Assembly (NCBI RefSeq): GCF_002093975.1
Contig: NZ_KZ084329.1
Location: forward strand, 125,596 to 189,595
Direction: 5' to 3'
DNA length: 64,000 nt
DNA from: Thermoactinospora rubra
GTDB taxonomy: Bacteria; Actinomycetota; Actinomycetes; Streptosporangiales; Streptosporangiaceae
Under the pieces are notes generated by a model. The model was not told the DNA's origin and made no database searches. It saw nothing but the letters and a program-made list of their open reading frames with translations. Every line of letters begins with the position of its first letter. Positions within the stretch are counted from its first letter, which is position 1. Positions 1 through 9,137 of this stretch are shown one piece after another. Position numbers and translations under genes: made by a program.

Positions 1-49
1 GGCCGCCATACAGGCGCAGCAAACGGGTGGAGAGCGAGGTCGTCCGCAT
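1..49 (-). CDS. YczE/YyaS/YitT-like membrane protein, N-terminus only
   Basis: Only the first 16 codons are inside the window; reading leftwards from an ATG at 47-49 they give MRTTSLSTRLLRLYGG. A basic N-terminus followed by a 'RLLRLYGG' type stretch is how YczE-family integral membrane proteins usually begin, and genes of that family commonly sit divergent to a MocR regulator like the one at 113. The fragment is too short to identify on its own, so the family call rests mainly on the neighbour. About 60 bases separate the two start codons and must hold both promoters. Confidence 0.5.
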   Translation of the reverse strand, partial: MRTTSLSTRLLRLYGG

Positions 50-112
50 AATGGCCCCAGAGTGGCAGGCCATGGGCTTCCCATAACAGAGCCAATCCCG
101 AAAAATGGCCTC

Positions 113-1540
113 ATGAGGTTCGTGTCCGCTCCGCAGGTCGCCCGGCTCCTCGACGCGGACCGTACGGCCCGGCCGTACTACCGGGCGCTCGCCGACGCCC
201 TGCGCGGCCTGGTCGTGGACGGCCGCATCCCCGTGCGGGTGCGCCTGCCGGCCGAGCGCGACCTGGCCAGGACGCTGGGCGTCAGCCGGACCACGGTCAC
301 CGCCGCCTACGACCTGCTGCGCGAGCGCGGCTACCTCGACAGCCGCCAGGGCTCGGGCAGCTGGACCACCCTGCCCGACCCGGCCACCACGGCGGACAAC
401 CCCTGGCTGTCCTCCGGCGGCGACGGGCTGCTGGAGCTGCACTGCGCCGCCCCCGCCGCGCCCGGCCAGCTTCAGCAGGCCGTCGCCGAGGCGGTGGCCG
501 AGCTGCCCCGGTACGCCATGGGCGTGGGCTACGACCCGATGGGCCTGCCCGTGCTCAGGGAGCGCATCGCCGCCCGCTACACCGAGCGCGGCCTGGCCAC
601 CCGGCCGGAGCAGATCCTCGTCACCACCGGCTCGCAGGGCGCGCTGGCGCTGGTGATGAGCCTGCTGGCCGGCCCGGGCGACCCCGTGCTGGTGGAGTCG
701 CCGACCTACCCGCACGCCCTCGACACCGTGCGCGGCCGGGGCGCCCGCCTCGTCCCGGTCGGCATCGGCGCGGAGGGCTGGCAGGCCGACCTGGTGACCT
801 GCGCCATGCGGCAGTCCGCCGCCCGCCTGGCCTACCTCATCCCCGACTTCCACAACCCCACCGGCGCGCTGATGCCCGACGCTCTGCGCGCGGAGATCGC
901 CGGCCAGGCCCGGCGCCTGGACATGACCGTCGTCGTGGACGAGGCCTGGGCGGAGCTGGCCGTCGACGAGGCGGCGCGGGCCGCGCCCCTGGCCGCCTTC
1001 GACACCGACAGCCGCGTAATCACGCTCGGCTCGGCCTCCAAGCTGTGGTGGGGAGGGCTGCGCGTGGGCTGGGTCCGCGCCACCGCCGCGCTGGCCCGCC
1101 GCCTGGCGGCCCACCGCGCCGCCCACGACATCGCGCCTCCCGTGCTGGAGCAGCTGGTGGCCGCCCGCCTGTTCGACCGCATCGAGGAGACCAGGACCGA
1201 GCGCCGCCGCACCCTGCGGGCCTCCCGCGACGCCCTGGTGGCCGCGCTGCGCGCCGAGCTGCCCGAGTGGTCCTTCAGGATCCCGCCCGGCGGGGGCACC
1301 CTGTGGGTACGGCTGGCCGGCGAGAGCGCCACCGCCCTGAGCGAGGCCGCGGCCTCCCACGGGGTACGGCTCGCGCCCGGCCCGTGGTTCGGGCTGTCCG
1401 GCGCGCTGGAGGGCTACCTGCGCCTGCCGTACACCCGGCCGGCGGCGGTGCTGGAGGAGGCGGTGCGGCGGATCGCCCGGGCCCGCCTGAGCGGCCCGCT
1501 GGGCGCGCGCCTGGCCGAGCCGGTCAGTCCGCTGGTGTGA
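113..1540 (+). CDS. MocR-type transcriptional regulator (GntR HTH + aminotransferase domain)
   Basis: A 475-residue two-domain regulator. The N-terminal winged helix of the GntR family is seen in 'LPAERDLARTLGVSRTTV' followed by 'YLDSRQGSGSW'. A linker leads to a fold-type I aminotransferase-like domain with 'TTGSQGALALV', the 'PDFHNPTG' motif and the PLP lysine in 'GSASKLWWGG' (about Lys310). I chose the ATG at 113; a GTG at 62 in the same frame would add 17 residues unlike the family. MocR proteins use PLP as effector and normally control the divergent gene, here a YczE-like membrane protein. Its 3' end overlaps the convergent TRIC gene by 17 bp. Confidence 0.9.
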   Translation: MRFVSAPQVARLLDADRTARPYYRALADALRGLVVDGRIPVRVRLPAERDLARTLGVSRTTVTAAYDLLRERGYLDSRQGSGSWTTLPDPATTADNPWLSSGGDGLLELHCAAPAAPGQLQQAVAEAVAELPRYAMGVGYDPMGLPVLRERIAARYTERGLATRPEQILVTTGSQGALALVMSLLAGPGDPVLVESPTYPHALDTVRGRGARLVPVGIGAEGWQADLVTCAMRQSAARLAYLIPDFHNPTGALMPDALRAEIAGQARRLDMTVVVDEAWAELAVDEAARAAPLAAFDTDSRVITLGSASKLWWGGLRVGWVRATAALARRLAAHRAAHDIAPPVLEQLVAARLFDRIEETRTERRRTLRASRDALVAALRAELPEWSFRIPPGGGTLWVRLAGESATALSEAAASHGVRLAPGPWFGLSGALEGYLRLPYTRPAAVLEEAVRRIARARLSGPLGARLAEPVSPLV

Positions 1541-2138
1541 TGCCCCTGGCCAGCGGCGCCCGCCAGTTGAAGCGCATGGCGGCGATGCGCAGCGCGAAGG
1601 CCACCAGCGCGGCGGCCAGCGTGGCGGGCCAGCCGTGCAGGCCCGAGGCGAACTCCACGGCGCGCAGCGCCGAGCCGACCATGGCCGGGACGGCATACAG
1701 CTGGCGGTCGTACAGCAGCGTGGGGATCTCGCCCGCGAGCACGTCGCGCAGCATGCCGCCGCCGACCGCCGTCGCCACGCCCAGCAGGGCGGCGTGCAGC
1801 GGGCTGAGCCCCGCGCCCAGCGCCTTCTCGGTGCCGACCGCCGAGAACAGGCCCAGCCCCGCCGCGTCGAGCACCAGGATCGCGGGCATCACCCGGGCGA
1901 CGTGCGGATGCCAGAAGACCACGATGACCGTCGCGGCCAGCGGGGTCAGCACGTAGCCGAGGTTCTCGAAGGCCGCCGGGCGGACGTTGAGGATCAGGTC
2001 GCGCACGACGCCGCCGCCCAGGGCGGTGATCTCGGCGAGCACGAGCATGCCCACGACGTCCAGGCGCTTACGCACGCCCATCAGGGCGCCGGTCAGGGCG
2101 AAGACGAAGATTCCGGCGAGGTCGAGAAGCTCTGACAC
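1524..2138 (-). CDS. TRIC-family (UPF0126) cation channel membrane protein
   Basis: A 204-residue integral membrane protein of the trimeric intracellular cation channel family. It shows the internal duplication typical of the family: 'ITALGGGVVRDLIL' in the first half and 'ATAVGGGMLRDVLAGEIP' in the second, each glycine-rich motif following a hydrophobic helix. About six to seven membrane segments can be drawn. Prokaryotic TRIC proteins conduct K+/Na+; substrate and role here are not shown by the sequence. The last 17 bp overlap the end of the MocR gene on the other strand. Confidence 0.85.
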   Translation of the reverse strand: MSELLDLAGIFVFALTGALMGVRKRLDVVGMLVLAEITALGGGVVRDLILNVRPAAFENLGYVLTPLAATVIVVFWHPHVARVMPAILVLDAAGLGLFSAVGTEKALGAGLSPLHAALLGVATAVGGGMLRDVLAGEIPTLLYDRQLYAVPAMVGSALRAVEFASGLHGWPATLAAALVAFALRIAAMRFNWRAPLARGITPAD

Positions 2139-2166
2139 GCTGCCGATGCTTTCACGCCACGGTGGG

Positions 2167-2343
2167 TCACGCCGCGGGGGCGTGGTCGTGCTCGGCCATC
2201 AGCCTCCGCAGCCGGCCTGCGAACACCGCCAGCACCACCGCCGCCAGCACGGCCGGCACGCCCAGCGCCAGGAAGAAGCCGCCCTCGCCGACCACCGGGA
2301 CCAGGAACCTGCCGCCTGGCTCGGCCCGGCCTTGTGCCGTCAT
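2167..2343 (-). CDS. possible small single-pass membrane protein (58 aa)
   Basis: Reading from the ATG at 2341-2343 gives 58 residues: a short polar N-terminus, one hydrophobic helix containing 'PAVLAAVVLAVFAGRL', then a charged tail ending 'AEHDHAPAA'. The arrangement (one helix, then basic, then acidic/His tail) looks like a real membrane anchor rather than an antisense shadow, and it fills the gap between the TRIC gene and the acyl-CoA ligase on the same strand as TRIC. No convincing ribosome-binding site precedes it and I recognise no family, so existence itself is uncertain. Confidence 0.4.
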   Translation of the reverse strand: MTAQGRAEPGGRFLVPVVGEGGFFLALGVPAVLAAVVLAVFAGRLRRLMAEHDHAPAA

Positions 2344-2463
2344 GGTCGCACCCCGTGCAGGCGATCCTCGCGGTGCCCCTTCCCTGGGGCTTGTGGCACG
2401 TAACGAGGTGTGGTGCGATGCAACCCATTGGTGCAAGAGAGCACTTACTGGGGAGGCGCCGTC

Positions 2464-4308
<1,845 letters not shown>

Positions 4309-4314
4309 CCCGCA

Positions 4315-4352
4315 GGCCCCGCCGCGGCACGGAGAGGGCTCGCGGCGGGGCC
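4315..4352. terminator. hairpin terminator between convergent genes
   Basis: A perfect 12-bp stem GGCCCCGCCGCG/CGCGGCGGGGCC (4315-4326 and 4341-4352) with a 14-nt loop. It lies between the acyl-CoA ligase and the convergent reductase gene, so it can serve both strands. There is no T-run, as is common in high-GC actinomycetes. Confidence 0.65.
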
Positions 4353-4375
4353 CGCGCAGCTCGCTCAGCGCTCGC

Positions 4376-5320
4376 TCACGCCGCCCGGGCGGCGGCCACG
4401 GCCCGGCGGGTCTCCTCGGCGACGAGGTCGGCGTTGATCTGGGCCGCCGCGGCCGCTCCCGCCGCGGCGGCGGCGCCGACCTGGGCGGACGGATCGGTCA
4501 CGTTGCCCGCGACCCACACCCCCGGCACCTCGGTACGGCCGGCCGCGTCGGCGGGAACGTGCTCTCCCGCGCCGCTGGGATGCTCCACCGGGCGCAGCCC
4601 GAGCTCGCCCAGGAAGCCCGCACGCGCCACCATCCGGGGGGCCACGGCCAGCACCTCGCGGCGGACCAGCGTGCCGTCGCGCAGCCGTACCCCCGCGATC
4701 CGGTCGCCGGCGATCTCCAGGCCCGCCACCTCGCCCTCCACCACGCGGATGCCGCGGGCCGCCAGCTGCGCGGCCACCTCGCCGCCCGGCGGCTCGGCGG
4801 TGTGGCAGAAGAACGTGACATCGGAGCTCAGCTGCCGGAACAGCTGCGCCTGGTGCGCCGACAGCGGCCCGCTCGCCAGCACGCCGATGGCCCGGTCGCG
4901 GACCTCCCAGCCGTGGCAGTACGGGCAGTGCAGCACGTCCCGGCCCCACCGCTCGCGCAGGCCCGGCACGTCCGGCAGCTCGTCCACCAGCCCGCTGGCG
5001 ACCAGCAGCCGGCGCGCCAGGACAGACCTGCCGTCGGCCAGCCGCACGGCGAACCGCTCGCCCTGCCGTACCGCCGAGACGACCTCTCCGGCCACCACCT
5101 CGCCGCCGTAGCCGCGGACCTCGGCCCTGCCGCGCTCCAGCAGCTCGGCGGGCGGCGTCCCCTCCCGGCCCAGCAGCCCGTGCACCCCCGTGGCGGGGGC
5201 GTTGCGCGGCGCGCCCGAGTCGATCACCACCACCGACCGGCGCGAGCGGGCCAGCATCAGCGCCCCGCTCAGGCCCGCCGCGCCGCCGCCGATCACCACC
5301 ACGTCATAGCCGTCGTTCAT
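4376..5320 (-). CDS. thioredoxin-reductase-like FAD/NAD(P) oxidoreductase
   Basis: A 314-residue flavoprotein of the thioredoxin-reductase fold. It starts with an FAD dinucleotide-binding site 'VVVIGGGAAGLSGALMLAR', has the redox-active pair in 'CPYCHGWE', and the C-terminal FAD motif 'VPGVWVAGNVTD'. The second, NADPH-binding Rossmann motif is weak ('IGVLASGP'), as in the TrxR-like oxidases and uncharacterised reductases rather than TrxB itself. The ATG at 5320 follows GGAGGTGA by seven bases. It is divergent from the cupin/XRE regulator at 5402, with overlapping half-sites between them, so that regulator probably controls it. The physiological substrate is unknown. Confidence 0.88.
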   Translation of the reverse strand: MNDGYDVVVIGGGAAGLSGALMLARSRRSVVVIDSGAPRNAPATGVHGLLGREGTPPAELLERGRAEVRGYGGEVVAGEVVSAVRQGERFAVRLADGRSVLARRLLVASGLVDELPDVPGLRERWGRDVLHCPYCHGWEVRDRAIGVLASGPLSAHQAQLFRQLSSDVTFFCHTAEPPGGEVAAQLAARGIRVVEGEVAGLEIAGDRIAGVRLRDGTLVRREVLAVAPRMVARAGFLGELGLRPVEHPSGAGEHVPADAAGRTEVPGVWVAGNVTDPSAQVGAAAAAGAAAAAQINADLVAEETRRAVAAARAA

Positions 5321-5364
5321 GACCTTCACCTCCATGCCCCACCATGCGGGCCGCGCGCCCGCGG

Positions 5365-5391
5365 TGGCAAACTTTGTTGCCAATCTGGCAA
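5365..5391. promoter_or_regulatory. three-half-site operator between reductase and cupin regulator
   Basis: Three copies of one half-site in alternating orientation: TGGCAA (5365-5370), TTGCCA (5377-5382), TGGCAA (5386-5391). The last two form a perfect palindrome TTGCCAATCTGGCAA. The third half-site runs into the start codon of the regulator, which fits autoregulation and control of the divergent reductase. Seen directly; the binding protein is inferred. Confidence 0.65.
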
Positions 5392-5401
5392 AATGGCGGG
5401 C

Positions 5402-6025
5402 ATGGAGGACGACCTCGACCGGGCCCTCGCGCAGGTCGGGCCGCGGCTTCGCGAGCTGCGCCGGGAGCGCGAGACCACGCTGGCCGACCTGTCGGCGGCC
5501 ACCGGCGTCTCGGTGAGCACCCTGTCCCGGCTGGAGTCGGGCGCCCGCCGCCCGACGCTGGAGCTTCTGCTTCCGCTGGCCAAGGCGTACGGCGTCACGC
5601 TGGACGAGCTCGTCGACGCCCCGCCCACCGGAGATCCGCGCGTCCACCTGCGCCCGGTCACCCGCAACGGCATGACCATGCTGCCCCTGACCCGCCGGGC
5701 CGGCGGCATCCAGGCCTACAAGCTCGTGCTCCCGGCGGGAAGCGGCAAGAGGGAGCCGGATCCGCAGCGCCACGAGGGCTATGAGTGGCTGTACGTGCTC
5801 AACGGCCGCCTCCGGCTCGTGCTCGGCGACCGGGATCTCGTGCTCATGCCCGGCGAGGCGGCCGAGTTCGACACGCGCGTCCCGCACTGGTTCGGGGCCG
5901 CCGACGACGAGCCGGTCGAGTTCCTCAGCCTCTTCGGCACCCAGGGCGAGCGCGCCCACCTGCGCGCCCGCACCAGACCCCAGGATCCGCCCGGGCGATC
6001 CGCCTCCCGATCCCGGCAGTCGTGA
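5402..6025 (+). CDS. XRE-family regulator with C-terminal cupin domain
   Basis: A 207-residue regulator. The N-terminal helix-turn-helix is 'TLADLSAATGVSVSTLSRLE' with the family's 'ESGARRPTLELLLPLAKAYG' following. The C-terminal half is a small beta-barrel cupin with 'HEGYEWLYVLNGRLRLVLGD' and 'PGEAAEFDTRVPHWF', the usual effector or metal-binding domain of these regulators. An in-frame ATG at 5393 is an alternative start; at either start the leader would be very short or absent. The repeated TGGCAA half-sites upstream are the likely operator. The divergent flavin reductase is the obvious target. Confidence 0.88.
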   Translation: MEDDLDRALAQVGPRLRELRRERETTLADLSAATGVSVSTLSRLESGARRPTLELLLPLAKAYGVTLDELVDAPPTGDPRVHLRPVTRNGMTMLPLTRRAGGIQAYKLVLPAGSGKREPDPQRHEGYEWLYVLNGRLRLVLGDRDLVLMPGEAAEFDTRVPHWFGAADDEPVEFLSLFGTQGERAHLRARTRPQDPPGRSASRSRQS

Positions 6026-6124
6026 CGGACCTCGTCCGGGAGAGTGGCGAGGGGCCGCTTTTTTGCCGATCGGGGCGTGTGTCCTACACCTGGGCATGAC
6101 CGGGCGGTTCCTACCGTCTTGATC

Positions 6125-7150
6125 ATGACCAATCGACTGCTGCTCGCCGCGCTCGCGATCGGGGCGCTCACGGTGCCCGCCCCGGGCTCCGCCGCCGCGG
6201 CCGAGCCGGCCATCCGGGAGATCATCGTCCGGCCCGCCGAGCCCGTGGTCGGCCCGCGTGGGTCGGTGCGGCTGGTGATCGACGTCATCGCGCGCGGGGC
6301 CCAGAGCGAAAGCGGCGTGACCATCGACGTCGAGCCCGCGGGCAAGGCCGGGGGCGGGCGGTCCGGCTCCAAGGGGCCCGGCACGCAGCCGCCGCGGCCC
6401 AGCGTGCCGCCCGTCCTGCCCTCCGCCGAGCCCTCCGCCGAGCCCTCCGCCGAGCCTTCCGCCAAGCCTTCCGTCGTGCCCTCGGCGCCGCCCGTCGTGC
6501 CGTCCGCGCAGCCCTCCGGCGCGCCGCCGGGGTCGCCGACCGCGCCTCCCGTCGCGCCGTCGCCGCCGCCCGGCCTGCCCGTGCGCCCGCCTCTCGGCCA
6601 GTCTCCCGGCTACCTCGTCTACCCGGACGGCGCCGGGAGCGCGCAGCGGCTGGCGCTCGCCGTACCCGAACAGCAGGCGGCGGACGGCACGACGGACGGC
6701 ACGGTGGACGGCTGGGAGACCTGGCGTTTCCTGCCCGCCCGCGGGCTGAACCGCTTCTACCCCTCGGGGCCGTGGACGGTCACCGCCACCGCGCACGCCG
6801 CCGACGGTTCGACCGCCACCCTGAGCACCACCTTCACCCTGCGCCGCGAGACCCGGCTGACGGACTTGCGGGCGGTGCGGGCGGGCGGCGGCAGGGTACG
6901 GCTGCGCGGCGCGCTGGAGCGCGTGGACCCGGCCGGGTACAGCGACTACTCGCCCTACGCCGGGCAGCAGGTGGAGATCCTGCACCGCCGGTCGGCCGGC
7001 GAGTCCTGGACGCGGGTGGCGACGGTGACGACCCGGCGGTCAGGGGAGTTCGCCAAGGTGGTTCCCGGCCGTGCGGACGGGGAATGGCGCCTGTACTTCC
7101 CGGGAAACGCGCACCATGCGCCAGATAGCACGAAAGCCCTTGAAGCCTGA
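6125..7150 (+). CDS. secreted Pro-rich protein with C-terminal shared domain
   Basis: A 341-residue exported protein of unknown function. A signal peptide 'LLLAALAIGALTVPAPGSAAAA' is followed by a short domain, a long Pro/Ser/Ala-rich linker containing the SAEP repeats (about residues 98-114), a beta-rich domain ('GPWTVTATAHAADGSTATL') and a final ~60-residue domain. That last domain ('EILHRRSAGESWTRVATVTT', then 'GEWRLYFPGNAHHAP') matches the end of the next gene at 7301 residue by residue in a clear pattern, suggesting duplication. ATG at 6125 puts the signal peptide at the N-terminus; an earlier GTG would bury it. Confidence 0.75.
   Translation: MTNRLLLAALAIGALTVPAPGSAAAAEPAIREIIVRPAEPVVGPRGSVRLVIDVIARGAQSESGVTIDVEPAGKAGGGRSGSKGPGTQPPRPSVPPVLPSAEPSAEPSAEPSAKPSVVPSAPPVVPSAQPSGAPPGSPTAPPVAPSPPPGLPVRPPLGQSPGYLVYPDGAGSAQRLALAVPEQQAADGTTDGTVDGWETWRFLPARGLNRFYPSGPWTVTATAHAADGSTATLSTTFTLRRETRLTDLRAVRAGGGRVRLRGALERVDPAGYSDYSPYAGQQVEILHRRSAGESWTRVATVTTRRSGEFAKVVPGRADGEWRLYFPGNAHHAPDSTKALEA
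6419..6466 (+). repeat. 12-bp tandem repeat encoding SAEP units
   Basis: Four copies of a 12-base unit, three exact (CCCTCCGCCGAG at 6419, 6431, 6443) and one degenerate (6455-6466). In frame they code for repeated Pro-Ser-Ala-Glu, part of the linker of the secreted protein. Copy number of such a repeat may vary between strains. Confidence 0.85.
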
Positions 7151-7300
7151 TAAATAAGATAAAAGCGATATAGCGGCGTATAACCGGCGTTGTGTAAATG
7201 TGATCGGCATTCCCGCAACCTTTCCCCGTCCCGCGTCGTCGTTGGGCGTAGGCGCGCTCCGCAGGAGGGCGTGCCGTCCGACGGGGAGAGGACTCTTCAG

Positions 7301-7789
7301 ATGATGCGACGTCTGGCCGCCGTTGCCGCCTTGACCGCCGCGCTCGCGACCGCCCTGGCCACCGCCTCGCCCGCCTCGGCCACGACGCCTCCGGGGTACT
7401 GGGACGGCGACGACCGGGGCGCCACGCGCCTCAGCTTCGACGCCGCCCCCGAGCCCGCGTGGGCAGGGAAGGCGCTGTCGCTGGCCGGCAGGCTGTCGGT
7501 GGCCTGCGAAGAGGACTACATCGACGGGTTCGTGGTCGTCTTCCACGCCGACGACTGCAGCGCCGACGAGCGCTGGCACCGCCTGGGCTGGAAGAAGATC
7601 GTGATCCTGTTCCGCCCCGCCGGGTCGCACCGGTGGGAGTACGTCGACACGCTCAGGACCGACCGCTGGGGCTCCTTCTACACCGAGGTCCCGGCCTACA
7701 CCTCGGGCACCTGGCGGGCGATCTTCGAGGGCTCGCACCACCTGCGGCCCAGCGAGGCCCGCGACTGGGTGAAGGTCATCCGCCACTGA
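7301..7789 (+). CDS. small secreted protein, paralogue of the upstream gene's C-terminus
   Basis: A 162-residue exported protein: signal peptide 'AALTAALATALATASPASA' then a mature domain of about 135 residues with two cysteines ('VACEEDYIDGF...HADDCS') likely paired. The C-terminal part reads 'KIVILFRPAGSHRWEYVDTL', 'DRWGSFYTEVPA', 'GTWRAIFEGSHHLRPS', aligning with the end of the preceding gene. The ATG at 7301 follows GGGGAGAGGA. No enzymatic motif is visible; the shape suggests a small beta-sandwich surface domain. A terminator hairpin follows at 7796. I do not recognise a named family. Confidence 0.75.
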   Translation: MMRRLAAVAALTAALATALATASPASATTPPGYWDGDDRGATRLSFDAAPEPAWAGKALSLAGRLSVACEEDYIDGFVVVFHADDCSADERWHRLGWKKIVILFRPAGSHRWEYVDTLRTDRWGSFYTEVPAYTSGTWRAIFEGSHHLRPSEARDWVKVIRH

Positions 7790-7795
7790 CCGCCT

Positions 7796-7825
7796 CGCGC
7801 GGCCCGGCGCCCGCCGGGCCGCGCG
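7796..7825 (+). terminator. intrinsic-type terminator
   Basis: Perfect 13-bp stem CGCGCGGCCCGGC/GCCGGGCCGCGCG with a 4-nt loop, followed by TTTCA, eight bases after the stop codon of the secreted protein gene. Confidence 0.75.
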
Positions 7826-7934
7826 TTTCACTTGAGCTCGCGCGTTTAATTGAGTTGCGCGGGGTGCGCCGTCCCTGGCGTCATTGACCGAGGTTCGCGA
7901 TCAGCGGGCGACTCGGAAGGGAGGCGACACACAG

Positions 7935-9122
7935 ATGACGTACACGGAGGTAGCGGGCACCAGGCATCCCCTGCGGATGTGGGCGGACCCCGCCACGGTC
8001 GAGCCCGCGGCCATGCAGCAGCTGCGCAACGTCGCCGACCTGCCGTGGGTCCACGGCGTCGCCGTCATGCCCGACGTCCACCACGGCAAGGGCGCCACCG
8101 TCGGCTCGGTCATCGCCATGCGCAGCGCCGTCTCCCCGGCCGCGGTCGGCGTGGACATCGGCTGCGGCATGACGGCGGTCAAGACCAGTTACCGCACCTC
8201 GCAGCTCCCCGACAACCTGGCCTACCTGCGCGGCAAGCTGGAGCAGGCGGTGCCCGTCGGGTTCGCCCACCACAAGCGGCCGGTCGACCCGGCGAAGGTC
8301 CACGGCCTGCCCACCGCCGGGTGGAAGGAGTTCTGGAAGGCCTTCGACGACCTGGCGCCCGCCGTACGGGCCCGCCGCGACCGGGCCGAGGTGCAGATGG
8401 GCACGCTCGGCGGCGGCAACCACTTCCTGGAGGTGTGCGGCGACGACGAGGGCAACGTGTGGGTCGTCCTGCACTCCGGCTCGCGCAACATCGGCAAGGA
8501 GCTGGCCGAGCACCACATCGAGGTGGCGCGCGGGCTGAGCCACAACCAGGGGCTCGTCGACCGTGACCTGGCCGTCTTCCTCGACGGCACCCCCGAGATG
8601 GAGGCCTACCGGCGCGACCTGTTCTGGGCGCAGGACTACGCCCGCCGCAACCGCGCCGTCATGATGGGCCTGGTCTGCGACGTGCTGCGCCGCCACCTGC
8701 CGGGCATCACCTTCGAGGAGCCGATCTCCTGCCACCACAACTACGTGGCGGCCGAGCGGTACGACGGGGTGGACGTCCTGGTCACCCGCAAGGGCGCGAT
8801 CCGGGCGGGCCGCGGCGAGCTGGGCATCATCCCCGGCTCCATGGCGACCGGCACCTACATCGTCAGGGGCCTGGGCAACCCGGCGGCGTTCAACTCGGCC
8901 TCGCACGGCGCGGGGCGGAAGATGAGCAGGGCCAAGGCCAAGAAGACCTTCACCCTCGAGGACCTGCAGCGCCAGACCCTGGGCGTGGAGTGCCGCAAGG
9001 ACGCCGGGGTGATCGACGAGATCCCCGGGGCCTACAAGGACATCGAGGACGTCATGGCCGCCCAGACGGACCTGGTCGAGGTCGTCGCCCGCCTGCGCCA
9101 GCTGATCTGCGTCAAGGGCTGA
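7935..9122 (+). CDS. rtcB: RtcB-family RNA-splicing ligase
   Basis: A 395-residue GTP- and Mn2+-dependent RNA ligase that joins 2',3'-cyclic phosphate or 3'-phosphate ends to 5'-OH ends. Family motifs are present in order: 'MPDVHHGKGATVG', the metal-binding 'GVDIGCGM', 'LGGGNHFLEV', 'VVLHSGSRNIG', 'SCHHNY', and the guanylylated histidine in 'SASHGAGR' (about His324). The ATG at 7935 follows GGGAGG by about a dozen bases. No RtcA cyclase or RNA substrate gene is adjacent. In bacteria the enzyme repairs cleaved tRNA or rRNA; target here unknown. Confidence 0.93.
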   Translation: MTYTEVAGTRHPLRMWADPATVEPAAMQQLRNVADLPWVHGVAVMPDVHHGKGATVGSVIAMRSAVSPAAVGVDIGCGMTAVKTSYRTSQLPDNLAYLRGKLEQAVPVGFAHHKRPVDPAKVHGLPTAGWKEFWKAFDDLAPAVRARRDRAEVQMGTLGGGNHFLEVCGDDEGNVWVVLHSGSRNIGKELAEHHIEVARGLSHNQGLVDRDLAVFLDGTPEMEAYRRDLFWAQDYARRNRAVMMGLVCDVLRRHLPGITFEEPISCHHNYVAAERYDGVDVLVTRKGAIRAGRGELGIIPGSMATGTYIVRGLGNPAAFNSASHGAGRKMSRAKAKKTFTLEDLQRQTLGVECRKDAGVIDEIPGAYKDIEDVMAAQTDLVEVVARLRQLICVKG

Positions 9123-9137
9123 GCGAGGGGGCCGGGG

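Noticed and set aside
6419..6466. CRISPR-like repeat array
   Set aside because: The 12-bp repeats are contiguous without spacers and code in frame for a Pro/Ser/Ala/Glu linker.
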